64,000 nucleotides of DNA from JAALLB01 sp964502215. Lineage in GTDB: Bacteria > Pseudomonadota > Alphaproteobacteria > Rhizobiales > Rhizobiaceae. The position numbers and the translations under genes are program-made. Shown here piece after piece: positions 23,934 through 32,604 of this stretch. The DNA lies in NCBI GenBank assembly GCA_964502215.1, contig CAZCUN010000005.1, positions 25,149-89,148 of the forward strand, in the 5' to 3' direction. The notes under the pieces are model-generated. The model did not search any database. It was not told where the DNA came from and worked only from the letters and a program-made list of their open reading frames with translations. How positions within the stretch are numbered: position 1 is the stretch's first letter; each line of letters opens with the position of its first letter.

Positions 23934-24308
23934 TTACTTGATTTTAGCGTAACCTAGTGGAACTGAGAACTTACGACACCAGATAACAACCGTGTCATAA
24001 TCGTCTGCATTCAGGTTAGATGGTACTTTGTAAGTTTGCTTACCAGTGTTCTTTTTCAATACTGCAAAGTCAGTGTTCTTTGAGTATTTGCCACCTTTAC
24101 CAAAACCAACGCGTGGATCTGGGGCGCCATCAAACCAGAAACTGCTTTCAAGAATAATCTTACCATCTTTAACAGTAACAGCACCTTTTGTGACGTGACC
24201 TTTTTGGCCTTTAAATTTACCAGTGCGGCCAGCTGCAAATGCTGGAAGCGATAATGCTGGAGCAAGTGCTAGTGCAGCAGTTGATGCGATAAAAGTACGA
24301 CGGTTCAT
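23934..24308 (-). CDS. DM13 domain protein with Tat signal
   Basis: A 124-residue exported protein starting MNRRTFIASTAALALAPALS, a twin-arginine signal. The mature part matches the DM13 domain: a small beta-sandwich with a single conserved Cys in VVIWCRKFSVPLGYAKI and the early GHVTKGAV segment. DM13 domains are proposed to have redox or electron-transfer roles, and Tat export fits a cofactor-loaded or pre-folded protein. A terminator follows. It stands alone between the VWA gene and the DUF3422 gene. Confidence 0.82.
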   Translation of the reverse strand: MNRRTFIASTAALALAPALSLPAFAAGRTGKFKGQKGHVTKGAVTVKDGKIILESSFWFDGAPDPRVGFGKGGKYSKNTDFAVLKKNTGKQTYKVPSNLNADDYDTVVIWCRKFSVPLGYAKIK

Positions 24309-24425
24309 GTAAGAATTCTCCTAATAATAAAATATGAATTATATATCCTATTTTTTTTCACTGAATGCAAATAACACTGTGTAACAACCCATCACGAAAC
24401 AATGATAAAGGCATTCAGTCTCTAT

Positions 24426-25709
24426 TCAGGTTTGTTTTCGTTCTTCCCAAGCTTTTCTGATGCGCTTTAGCATAATCCATACTATCACTAGAATAAATGG
24501 TACTGAAATAGCTGTTAGTGTTGTGTCAGAAAAGGGCATCCAAGGTTGTTTGGCCATTGCTTTTAGCAAATATGATACTAATCCTACTGCATAATAAGTT
24601 ATTGCAACAATAGATAAGCCTTCGACGGTTTGGGATATTTTTAATTGTTGATCATGGCGCTTGTCCATAGATTTAAGAAGCGCTTGATTCCCTTTATTCA
24701 GGTTTAATTCAATGCGTGTTCTTAAAAACACCAATGCACGTGATAAATCATTGGTTAGTGTTTCTTGACGCTTTGCTGTGCTTTCAATTGTTGCCATAGC
24801 AGGATCAAGCCTTGAGCGTAAAAATCCGCTCATAGTTTGGACATCGCCAACTTTTTCTTCTTCTAAGCTGTCTATTCTTTGTTGAAAGAGCGTAAAGTAA
24901 GCTCGACTTGCAGAAAAACGATAGCGGGTTTCTGTCAGAAGTATATTATTTCGTTCTGAAAGATCAGAAAGTTCGATAAAGAGTTTTTCATTATCTTCCT
25001 GAGCTGATGTTTTAGCTTCACCAAGTGAAAGCGTGAGTTTTTCTAACTCTTTTTCGCATGCATAAAGGCTTTTGCCGACTTCTCTCGCAATCGGAAGTCC
25101 AAGCAGGCTCATAGTTCTATAAGTTTCCATTTCCATTAAGCGTTGGATGCGGCGGCCAAGTTCGTCGCTTGTAAGGTTTTTTCCGTAAAGCCCAAACCTA
25201 ATCATACCATCCTGATCTGGAATAAAGGTTGATCTTACATCAATGCCGTCGCGCATTTTACCGCCATATATACGTTGATCTATAGGCAGTATTTTAAGCA
25301 TTTCGCGAACGGAATTTACTAGGGATAATTTTAGTAAAACATAAACCTCTGTTTGTGATATGGGGAAGTTTCGTTGAACTATATCAAGTAGTTGCTCAAC
25401 GTTTTTGTTGCCTTCCAATTCTTGGAAAAAAGTACAGGATAGAAACTCTGTGTGTTTTTCTAATTTGACACGTATGCCATTTATAGAGCCTGTTCGATGT
25501 CTTGGACCTGTTTCAATCTTGTCAGGATCAAGTGCGTTGAAAAAACTGTCGGCAACTTCATCTGTTGCTTTAAGTGCCATGTGAATAATTTCAGCTGGGC
25601 CTGTTATTGCTTGTGAAGGGCGCGCATGGGTTTCTGCAAGCAATTGCGAATGCTTTGAATGAAAATTCCATTCTTGGCTTGTCGTTGCAGTGGTATTGGT
25701 TGTTTTCAT
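24426..25709 (-). CDS. DUF3422 family membrane protein
   Basis: A 427-residue protein. The N-terminal soluble half carries the DUF3422 signature region HSQLLAETHARPSQAITGPAE, and a coiled-coil central part (about residues 190-310, ASRAYFTLFQQRIDSLEEE) leads to two C-terminal transmembrane helices (GLSIVAITYYAVGLVSYLL and LTAISVPFILVIVWIML). It is probably inner-membrane anchored by its tail with the bulk in the cytoplasm. The molecular function of the family is not established. It lies downstream of the BLUF gene on the same strand, with a 96-base gap that may hold its promoter. Confidence 0.85.
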   Translation of the reverse strand: MKTTNTTATTSQEWNFHSKHSQLLAETHARPSQAITGPAEIIHMALKATDEVADSFFNALDPDKIETGPRHRTGSINGIRVKLEKHTEFLSCTFFQELEGNKNVEQLLDIVQRNFPISQTEVYVLLKLSLVNSVREMLKILPIDQRIYGGKMRDGIDVRSTFIPDQDGMIRFGLYGKNLTSDELGRRIQRLMEMETYRTMSLLGLPIAREVGKSLYACEKELEKLTLSLGEAKTSAQEDNEKLFIELSDLSERNNILLTETRYRFSASRAYFTLFQQRIDSLEEEKVGDVQTMSGFLRSRLDPAMATIESTAKRQETLTNDLSRALVFLRTRIELNLNKGNQALLKSMDKRHDQQLKISQTVEGLSIVAITYYAVGLVSYLLKAMAKQPWMPFSDTTLTAISVPFILVIVWIMLKRIRKAWEERKQT

Positions 25710-25805
25710 AGTATCACTAAATCAATAATATATTGTCTGATTAGATAAATAGTACAGTATTTCATACTACCAAGTAGGAATATGGTAAAATTACAAAGTA
25801 GGTTT

Positions 25806-26144
25806 TTATTCTGCCATTACCAAGACTAGTTCATCATAATTTGTACTATCAAGTTTTCTCATTGCCCAATTGGTAAAATGTCGTTTAGAGCATTCTTTCT
25901 GCTTTAATAAAATTATATTTTCATGACGACTGTCTTGCTTGATTAATTCAAACAACTTTAAAACCTCAAGTTTATCGCCTTCTAAAATCTGAGCGAAATC
26001 ATTGCCATCAAAGGTAATGGCACCTGTGATGTTACGCGTCTGGTTCTTTATTGCGGCTTGCGCGGCAATAAAATCTGATGCATTTTTTGCATCCATTTCA
26101 TTTCTAATTGTGCAACGGCTTGTATAAAATAATCTAAAGACCAT
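25806..26144 (-). CDS. Stand-alone BLUF-domain blue-light photoreceptor
   Basis: A 112-residue protein consisting almost only of a BLUF (FAD-binding) domain. The photocycle Tyr is at residue 7 (LFYTSR), Asn at 34, the conserved Gln at 52 (DFAQILEGD), and a Trp-x-Met at 93-95 (NWAMRKL). FAD excitation rearranges hydrogen bonds around Tyr/Gln. No output domain is fused, so it must act on a separate partner. It could control a neighbour such as DUF3422 or a c-di-GMP enzyme; the EAL protein at 31 kb is not adjacent. The start is ATG 26144. Confidence 0.9.
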   Translation of the reverse strand: MVFRLFYTSRCTIRNEMDAKNASDFIAAQAAIKNQTRNITGAITFDGNDFAQILEGDKLEVLKLFELIKQDSRHENIILLKQKECSKRHFTNWAMRKLDSTNYDELVLVMAE

Positions 26145-26272
26145 AACCTTAAAGCGCTCTGTTTCTTTTCAATAGCTTGTGATTTGTTTGTGTAACATAA
26201 AAAATGGATTATATATGAATGAGCATACTGACTAGCGAGTATAAAGCTTCAAATGAGTTAAGGAACCTTACG

Positions 26273-26770
26273 GTGTTAAAAAAAATTTCTAAAAATAGTA
26301 TAGCTTTGGCAGGGCTTGGATTGGCGGCGTTGCTATCTTTATCAATTTCTGTTTCGGCAAATGATAGACATTCTGGCTATTATTATTCAGAGCCGCAAAG
26401 TGAAGAAACTTACCAAGCGCCACTGCCAACCTTTCAAGGTGTTAATCCTTTGTCCCGTGTTGGGTTTGTTACTCAATTAGACCAGCAACAAAAACAAAAA
26501 CCTTACCCACCGCTTTATCATATGTTTGCTAAGGGGGGTGATGCTGAAAAGCTAATTATTGTTGCAACAGAAGAGGGGCGATACAATACGCTTTACCGTA
26601 TTAGAGGTTTATTAGCTTCGATGACGGCGGACGCCAGAACTTCTCCGTTGTTTTCGAAGATTGGTAATGTTGAACAGTTGAACTTTTTTGACCTATTAAA
26701 AATGGCTGGCTTTAAACAATTGGTTGTGAGTAATGGTAAAGATGTGTCACATCGTGTGACGCTACAATAG
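26273..26770 (+). CDS. Exported hypothetical protein
   Basis: A protein of 165 residues from GTG 26273, chosen because AAGGA lies 8 bases upstream and the resulting N-terminus is a clean Sec signal (KISKNSIALAGLGLAALLSLSISVSA). A longer frame from ATG 26219 would add 18 non-signal residues. The mature protein has an acidic Tyr-rich start (HSGYYYSEPQSEETYQ) and a compact domain with RYNTLYRIRGLLASMTADAR and LNFFDLLKMAGFKQLVVSNG. No family is recognised; related hypothetical proteins probably exist in other Hyphomicrobiales. Convergent with the sulfatase gene, 12 bases apart. Confidence 0.7.
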   Translation: MLKKISKNSIALAGLGLAALLSLSISVSANDRHSGYYYSEPQSEETYQAPLPTFQGVNPLSRVGFVTQLDQQQKQKPYPPLYHMFAKGGDAEKLIIVATEEGRYNTLYRIRGLLASMTADARTSPLFSKIGNVEQLNFFDLLKMAGFKQLVVSNGKDVSHRVTLQ

Positions 26771-26782
26771 CTCTAGTTGCCG

Positions 26783-28300
26783 TTACTCTCCTCTTGGAAA
26801 GCGGTTTTGCTCTTCCAGAATATTAAGATCCATATGATTGCGCATGTAGCGTTCGGATGCTTTTTGTAGGGGTTGGAAATCCCACGGATAATAATTGCCG
26901 TTACGAAGCGCATCATAGACCACCCAGCGTGCAGCTTGGCTTGCGCGCACTTCCGCGTCGAATTTTTTCAAATTCCATTTTTCATCGGCCATTTTTGAAA
27001 GTTTTGCTAGAGCTTCTCCATGCGCTTTATTTTCGGCCAGATTAGTCAATTCGTGGGGGTCATTTTCCAGATCAAATAATTGCGGTGGATCTAAATCACA
27101 CTTGGTGAATTTGTATTTGCCATCAATCAAACAAACCAATGGCGCGTAAGAACCTTCTGCTGCATATTCGATTGGTACAGGTGTTGATCGGTTTTTACCA
27201 TGAGAGATTGGGGTTATATCTTCACCATCTGTCCATGGCATGATGGCTGACATGTCAACACCTGCTAGTGCGCAGAGTGTTGGGTTGATATCAAGGTTTG
27301 ATACAGGCTCTTTAACAAGGCCTGCTTTCATTTGCGGTGCGCAAATCATCAAAGGAGTTCTGGCTGATCCTTCAAAGAAACTCATTTTAAACCACAAGCC
27401 TTTTTCGCCAATCATGTCGCCATGGTCTGAGCAGAAAATGATGATGGTGTCGTCTTCCATACGCCCCCCTTCAAGCGCTTCCATGACTTCGCCAATCTTA
27501 TCGTCGATGTATGAGATATTTGCGAAATAGGCTTGGCGTGAACGTCTGATGTCTTCTGGCTTGATGTCAAAGTTTTTATAATCATTGGCCAAGAACAAGC
27601 GCTTTGAATGTTCATCTTGTTCTGCAAAGGGAAGGGCTGCAATCTCTGGTTCAAGATGAGTGCAGTCTTCATATAAGTCCCAATATTTTTTGCGCGCTAC
27701 ATACGGGTCATGTGGGTGGGTGAAGCTGACGGTTAAAGCCCAAGGACGATCATCAATTCGGCGCGAGAGGTTTCTGATTTTCTGGCAGGCATTAAAAGCG
27801 ACTTCATCATCATACTCTAACTGGTTAGTAATTTCTGCGACACCTGCACCAGTGACCGAACCTAAGTTATGGTACCACCACTCAATACGCTCGCCAGGTT
27901 TGCGGTAGTCGGGTGTCCAGCCAAAATCTGGCGGGTATACATCTGTTGTGAGGCGCTCTTCAAAGCCGTGCAATTGATCAGCCCCAACAAAATGCATTTT
28001 GCCTGATAAGCATGTGTAGTAACCTGCTGATCTTAAATGATGTGCATAGGTTGGGATGCTTGATGGGAACTCTGCTGCATTATCATAAACGCCTGTACGC
28101 GATGGCAATTGCCCGGACATAAATGAAGCACGCGCTGGGGCGCATAATGGGCTTGAAGTATAATTCTTAGGAAAGCGCGCAGACTTTGCTGCAAGCTTAT
28201 CTAGGTTGGGTGTATGCAACCAATCAGCTGGGCCGTCCGGAAACAAAGTGCCATTGAGTTGGTCAACCATGAAGATGAGAATGTTCGGTTTTTTCGACAT
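26783..28300 (-). CDS. betC: Sulfatase, probable choline-sulfatase
   Basis: Type I sulfatase of 505 residues in the alkaline phosphatase superfamily. The Cys of CAPAR at residue 53 is the site of formylglycine conversion, and the metal-binding residues are visible in ILIFMVDQLNG near the N-terminus and SDHGDMIGE in the middle. Sequence features such as YTSSPLCAPARASFMSGQLPSR, DFGWTPDYR and the C-terminal DMDLNILEEQNRFPR suggest BetC, which releases choline from choline-O-sulfate for glycine betaine synthesis. The remaining betABI genes are not in the window, so the substrate is inferred. There is no signal peptide, so it acts in the cytoplasm. Confidence 0.82.
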   Translation of the reverse strand: MSKKPNILIFMVDQLNGTLFPDGPADWLHTPNLDKLAAKSARFPKNYTSSPLCAPARASFMSGQLPSRTGVYDNAAEFPSSIPTYAHHLRSAGYYTCLSGKMHFVGADQLHGFEERLTTDVYPPDFGWTPDYRKPGERIEWWYHNLGSVTGAGVAEITNQLEYDDEVAFNACQKIRNLSRRIDDRPWALTVSFTHPHDPYVARKKYWDLYEDCTHLEPEIAALPFAEQDEHSKRLFLANDYKNFDIKPEDIRRSRQAYFANISYIDDKIGEVMEALEGGRMEDDTIIIFCSDHGDMIGEKGLWFKMSFFEGSARTPLMICAPQMKAGLVKEPVSNLDINPTLCALAGVDMSAIMPWTDGEDITPISHGKNRSTPVPIEYAAEGSYAPLVCLIDGKYKFTKCDLDPPQLFDLENDPHELTNLAENKAHGEALAKLSKMADEKWNLKKFDAEVRASQAARWVVYDALRNGNYYPWDFQPLQKASERYMRNHMDLNILEEQNRFPRGE

Positions 28301-28556
28301 GGTAATGTTTCCTTAAATTGCATTCTACCTGTCATATTTCATCTTCCTTAAAAATCCAATTTGTTTTGCGCCAGTTGGTGGCGCTTGGTGAAATTTTGTA
28401 CCTTTTGTGACGCGTAGTCGTTTCTAAATTTTATTCATATTTTTTTAAAATTCTTTGTGATTGCGGTCAGTGAATATAATCCTGATTTCTTGCGTTACTG
28501 GAGTATCAATTCAAAAAAAATGATGAAAACTATCCTCCCAAGATAAAGACTCTGAA

Positions 28557-29088
28557 ATGAAAAAAATTACACTAGCAATTGCAGCATTAACGCTGGTTTC
28601 TACGGCAGCGCTTACTAAACTATCAGCGCTTGCCAATGAAGGCGATAATGTAATGGTTTCTATGATAGGCCAAGATGGCGCTGACATGGGCTATGTGACG
28701 TTAAATAAAGCACCTAATGGGGTAATCATTCAGGCTCGTTTGGAAAATGTTCCTGCGGGTTGATATGGTCTCCATATTCATGAAGTGGGCAGTTGTTCAG
28801 AAGCTTTTAAGGCTGCTAAAGCGCATTATAACCCTAAGCAAGCTTCACATGATGGCACTCATAACGCAAAGCTTTATGGCGGTGATTTGCCGAATGTTTA
28901 TGCAGCGGCTGATGGTTCGGTGCGTGCTGACATTATTGAGCAAGTTGTTACGTTTGAAGATGAGCCAACATCTCTATTTGATGGTGATGGCTCTAGCTTC
29001 ATTGTACATGCAAAAGCAGATCCCTTACGGTGAACCTAGCGGTTCAGGTGGCCGTATTGCTTGTGGGGTAATCTCTACAGGCAAATAG
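28557..29088 (+). pseudogene. sodC: Cu/Zn superoxide dismutase pseudogene (sodC)
   Basis: The translated sequence covers a complete exported Cu/Zn superoxide dismutase, with signal peptide ITLAIAALTLVSTAALT and start ATG 28557. The frame is broken twice: an in-frame TGA at 28761-28763, where homologues carry a codon inside PAG-x-HGxHIHE, and a one-base gain near 29020 (GATCCCTTAC), after which the frame resumes as YGEPSGSGGRIACGVISTGK to TAG 29088. The motif HIHEVGSC survives, but the zinc ligand in HAGD reads YGGD. Stop, frameshift and lost ligand together indicate decay, unless two sequencing errors are present. Confidence 0.85.
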
Positions 29089-29096
29089 CCTGCTTT

Positions 29097-29143
29097 GGGG
29101 GTGGTGGGCGTGCGTAAAGCATGCTCGCTACCCCCATTTTGTT
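29097..29143 (+). terminator. Wobble-rich terminator after sodC remnant
   Basis: GGGGGTGGTGGGCGTGC (29097-29113), loop GTAAA, and 29119-29135 form a 17-bp RNA stem when four G-U pairs are allowed, followed by ATTTTGTTTCT. The G-U pairs exist only in the plus-strand transcript, so the hairpin belongs to the sodC unit rather than the convergent aldolase. Confidence 0.75.
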
Positions 29144-29144
29144 T

Positions 29145-29912
29145 CTATAACTTATAATCAGGTTCATCGCGATCTAAAATCTCTTTTAAATCAGCAAAAT
29201 GTCTTCCAGCCTGGTTGTCGTACTCTTCAATTTCACGAGCAGTTTTTTCTGCAACTTCTTCTGATAGAACACGAAGAGGCTGTCCAGTCCAAAGAGCTTT
29301 GATGTAGGTTTCAGCCGCGCGTTCGAAATAATATAATCTATTAAATGCTTCCCCAACATTATCACCAATGATCATCACGCCATGATTGCCCATAACCATG
29401 GCTTGAATTTTAGGGTCTGCAAAAAGTTGTGCGCAGCGTTCGCCTTCCTCTTCAAAGGCTAGGCCACCATAGTTTTCATCGACAACATGGCGGTTATGAA
29501 AAACTGCGCAATTTTGGTCTATGGGTTTGATGATTGAATCTTGCAAGCTTGCGAGTACTGTTGCGTGAATTGAATGCACATGCAGAACGCATCTTGCGTG
29601 TTTGCAATGACGATGCACAGCACCATGTAACCCCCATGCGGTTTCGTCCGGTGCATCGGGTCTGTCCATGGTTGTTGGATCATTGGCATCCAGCATCAAA
29701 ATATCAGAGGCTTTGATAAGCGAAAAATGACGCTGGTTCGGGTTGATAAGAAATTGCGTTCCATCATCATTGACGGAAAGCGAGAAGTGATTTGCAACCG
29801 CTTCATGCATGTTCAAACGGGCTGTCCAGCGAAATGCCGCCGCTAAATCAACGCGCTCCTCGTAGTATGGCATATTCGATAGGTTGTCTTTGTGTATTGG
29901 TTCAACCGACAT
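29145..29912 (-). CDS. Class II aldolase/adducin family protein
   Basis: A 255-residue cytoplasmic protein of the class II aldolase/adducin fold (as in FucA, AraD and related epimerases). Zinc-binding His residues are readable: HVHSIHATV around residue 110 and GNHGVMIIG around residue 175. These enzymes cleave or epimerise phosphorylated or free sugars and hydroxy acids through an enediolate. Substrate cannot be told from sequence. Start ATG 29912 with GGGAG upstream. It is isolated between the sodC remnant and the DUF3750 gene, with no kinase or transporter to hint at a pathway. Confidence 0.85.
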   Translation of the reverse strand: MSVEPIHKDNLSNMPYYEERVDLAAAFRWTARLNMHEAVANHFSLSVNDDGTQFLINPNQRHFSLIKASDILMLDANDPTTMDRPDAPDETAWGLHGAVHRHCKHARCVLHVHSIHATVLASLQDSIIKPIDQNCAVFHNRHVVDENYGGLAFEEEGERCAQLFADPKIQAMVMGNHGVMIIGDNVGEAFNRLYYFERAAETYIKALWTGQPLRVLSEEVAEKTAREIEEYDNQAGRHFADLKEILDRDEPDYKL

Positions 29913-30063
29913 GTTATTTCTCCCAAATCAATTTTCTAATATAAAGGTCTCATGGATTATATTTTTCAGCAATAGGAAAAATATGCACAAAATCTGCATA
30001 GCTAGGCCTAACCCTCGCCATTTAGTTACTTAATATTTGCGATGATTGAGGTATACAGTAGGC

Positions 30064-30816
30064 ATGAAAATGGTTCGAAAATTTATTCAACGTTCGGTTG
30101 TTTTTCTCTTTTTATTATTTATCTTGCCCGCGCTTGTATCTCAGGCAGTTTGGCAACTTAAAGGTAATCATGCGCGTAGTTGGAATACTGCTGACTGGTC
30201 TAGCGCCGGAATATTTCCATCTGTAACAAGTGACATGGATGCTGTTGTATATGTAATGGCTGCTAAAACAGGTCGTTGGAAAGGGGGATTTGCAGTTCAT
30301 ACTTGGATTGTTACAAAAAAACGTGGGGGTGAGCAATATAACCGTTATGAAGTTGTCGGTTGGGGGAGGCCAATTAGGGTCAACGCCTATGCGCCTGACG
30401 CGCGTTGGTATTCAAATGAGCCTGAAATTATAAAAACAATACGGGGTGAAGAAGCTTCTCTAATCATACCTAAGATTGAAGCTGCTGTTGTAAATTATCC
30501 CTATGGGCAGCATGGCGATTATACGCTTTGGCCTGGGCCTAATTCTAATTCTTTTGTCGCGCATGTTTTAAATGCAGTTCCTGAAATTGGAATTGCGCCA
30601 CCTGCCAATGCTGTTGGCCGTGACTTTCTTTCTAATGGCCAATTTATTAATATTGATCCTGATTGGATGAATATTCAAATGACTTATAAGGGCTATTTTG
30701 GATTTGCTATAGGTAAGCGTAGCGGTTTCGAATTGCACTTTATTGGGTTAACCGCAGGATTTGATGTTTTAAATCCAGCTATAAAACTGCCTGGATTTGG
30801 GCGGATTAGTTTTTAA
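30064..30816 (+). CDS. DUF3750 family exported protein
   Basis: A protein of about 250 residues beginning MKMVRKFIQRSVVFLFLLFILPALV, an uncleaved signal or N-terminal anchor. The body carries the DUF3750 pattern: GRWKGGFAVHTWIVTK, YEVVGWGRP, YGQHGDYTLWPGPNSNSFV and FGFAIGKRSGFELHFIGL. The conserved His, Trp and Asn/Ser residues in those blocks suggest an enzymatic pocket similar to cysteine- or serine-type amidases, but this is not proven. ATG 30064 is preferred over the TTG at 30046; neither has a strong ribosome-binding site. Cell location: inner-membrane anchored, mostly periplasmic. Confidence 0.83.
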   Translation: MKMVRKFIQRSVVFLFLLFILPALVSQAVWQLKGNHARSWNTADWSSAGIFPSVTSDMDAVVYVMAAKTGRWKGGFAVHTWIVTKKRGGEQYNRYEVVGWGRPIRVNAYAPDARWYSNEPEIIKTIRGEEASLIIPKIEAAVVNYPYGQHGDYTLWPGPNSNSFVAHVLNAVPEIGIAPPANAVGRDFLSNGQFINIDPDWMNIQMTYKGYFGFAIGKRSGFELHFIGLTAGFDVLNPAIKLPGFGRISF

Positions 30817-31000
30817 TATTCTTATTATTTTATACAAGCCAGTTAGCTTCAAAAATAAAATGTAAGGTTTTGTAAACTACAATTTTGGTTAGTTCTATAT
30901 CCAATCGGTTCTAAGCCCGAAGTTAATATTTTCTTAGTATGCAGTGGTATATTGCTTGAAATTAGAATTAATATGATTAATTATTGGGTTTAATAATATT

Positions 31001-32587
31001 ATGCTGAAGTTTAACTATAGAAAAAATATTGAGTTACTCAGTATTGCTGGTATTATGGCATTCTTCTTTTGGATGGATAGAAGTTTTGGTGTTCTTAACT
31101 GGATAACGAATGAATTAATAACGAGATTTCCTGGGCTACAACAATACACCATGAACTTTGCAGGTGTTGGTTTTGTCGGCCTTGCTGCTTTTAGTATCAT
31201 GCAGCGTATCAAAGGGCGTGAAGAAGAGCGCGCACGTAAAACACTTGAAAATTTCTTACAGCAGCAAGATTTTATCGATAAAAATACCGGCCTTTCAAAC
31301 AGGTTGGGCTTCAAATTAATGTTGGGTGAATTACGCAATAGTGAAACGAATACTAATAAAGCAATCATTGCTTTTGAGATACGCAATCTTATTTCTATTG
31401 CAAGTATCCATGGTGCAGAAACGGCTTCAGAAATTGAAAGTCTTTATAGCGAACAAATAAACCGCCTTACACGAGACAAGGATTTTGCTGCGCGTGCAGA
31501 CAATGGTCGTTTCTATTTATTAATCAATGCAAGATCTGAAGAAGAAAACAACGAACGCCTTAAATATGTCATTGATGAAATCAAATTATTTGCCAAGGAT
31601 GGTATTAATATCAACAAATTAATGATGAGTATCAATCTTAACATGGGTGTTTTGAACCTTTCTGCGAATAACAAAACTGCGCAAACATGGGACGAAGAAA
31701 ATATCGTCCAGCGCTTAGATTATATGCTTTACATGTCTAGAGATAAAAGCCATGAGCTTATTGAGACATATGACGCAAAAATGGAAGCTTCTTTAAAGCA
31801 TCGCGCTCTGGTTGAAAGAGAACTGCTTGATGCTTTGAAAGCAGGGCAAATTGTTCCTTATTTCCAGCCGTTTATTGATATGAAAACAAATCGTATTGAA
31901 GGCCTTGAGATTCTTGCAAGATGGGAACACCCAACAAAAGGATTTATTTCGCCAGAGTTATTCGTTCATATTGCAGAAGAAGTAGGGGCTTCACTTGAGT
32001 TTACAACTACGATGCTCAGGTTTGCTTGTGAGGCTGCCTCAAACTGGCCATCAGACTTAAAGCTTGCGTTTAATATTTCCCCTAATGAGCTTCGCACGGA
32101 TACAACTATGGATGTGCTGTTTAATATCTTAAATGAAACGGGTATTTCTTCTGACCGTATTGAAATTGAAATAACAGAAAATGCCTTTATTGAAGAGGTT
32201 GGGGAAATTACCGAAGCTGTTGCTAGGTTGAAAAAGCATGGTATACAAATTTCGATTGATGATTTTGGTACTGGTTTCTCAAATCTTTCACATTTAAAAA
32301 TGTTGCCTTTTGATAAGATTAAGATTGATCAATCTTTCATTCGTGACATGGCTTCAAATTCTGAGAGTGAAGCGATTGTGAAGAACATAATTGCACTTGG
32401 AAAAAGCTTAGGATTGCCTACTGTTGCCGAAGGCGTTGAGCTTTGTGGTAATAGAGAAACATTGCATGATTTGGGCTGTTCTATTGGGCAAGGTTATCTG
32501 TATGCAAAAGCGTTAAAAGCAGAAGACGTTATGCCATTTATTAATAGTTTTCACTCTGAAATTATTTGCTTAGATCAGGTCGCTTAA
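31001..32587 (+). CDS. Membrane protein with degenerate GGDEF and an EAL phosphodiesterase domain
   Basis: A 528-residue inner-membrane protein. Two N-terminal hydrophobic segments (ELLSIAGIMAFFFWMD and FAGVGFVGLAAFSIM) precede a coiled linker. The GGDEF-like domain has lost its signature (ADNGRFYLLIN where GGDEF sits) and is probably inactive or sensory. The EAL domain is well conserved: GLEILARW (EIL variant) near residue 302, FNISPNELR, EIEITENAF, SIDDFGTGFS near 420, KIKIDQSFI and AEGVEL, so c-di-GMP hydrolysis is likely. It stands alone; the 5' region 30817-31000 is AT-rich with no feature seen. Confidence 0.88.
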   Translation: MLKFNYRKNIELLSIAGIMAFFFWMDRSFGVLNWITNELITRFPGLQQYTMNFAGVGFVGLAAFSIMQRIKGREEERARKTLENFLQQQDFIDKNTGLSNRLGFKLMLGELRNSETNTNKAIIAFEIRNLISIASIHGAETASEIESLYSEQINRLTRDKDFAARADNGRFYLLINARSEEENNERLKYVIDEIKLFAKDGININKLMMSINLNMGVLNLSANNKTAQTWDEENIVQRLDYMLYMSRDKSHELIETYDAKMEASLKHRALVERELLDALKAGQIVPYFQPFIDMKTNRIEGLEILARWEHPTKGFISPELFVHIAEEVGASLEFTTTMLRFACEAASNWPSDLKLAFNISPNELRTDTTMDVLFNILNETGISSDRIEIEITENAFIEEVGEITEAVARLKKHGIQISIDDFGTGFSNLSHLKMLPFDKIKIDQSFIRDMASNSESEAIVKNIIALGKSLGLPTVAEGVELCGNRETLHDLGCSIGQGYLYAKALKAEDVMPFINSFHSEIICLDQVA

Positions 32588-32604
32588 TTTAAACAAGCCT
32601 TTCA

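Noticed and set aside
28747..29088. Frames at 28747-29088 and 28785-29033 as separate genes
   Set aside because: They are pieces of the sodC remnant in shifted or resumed frames; better described as one pseudogene.
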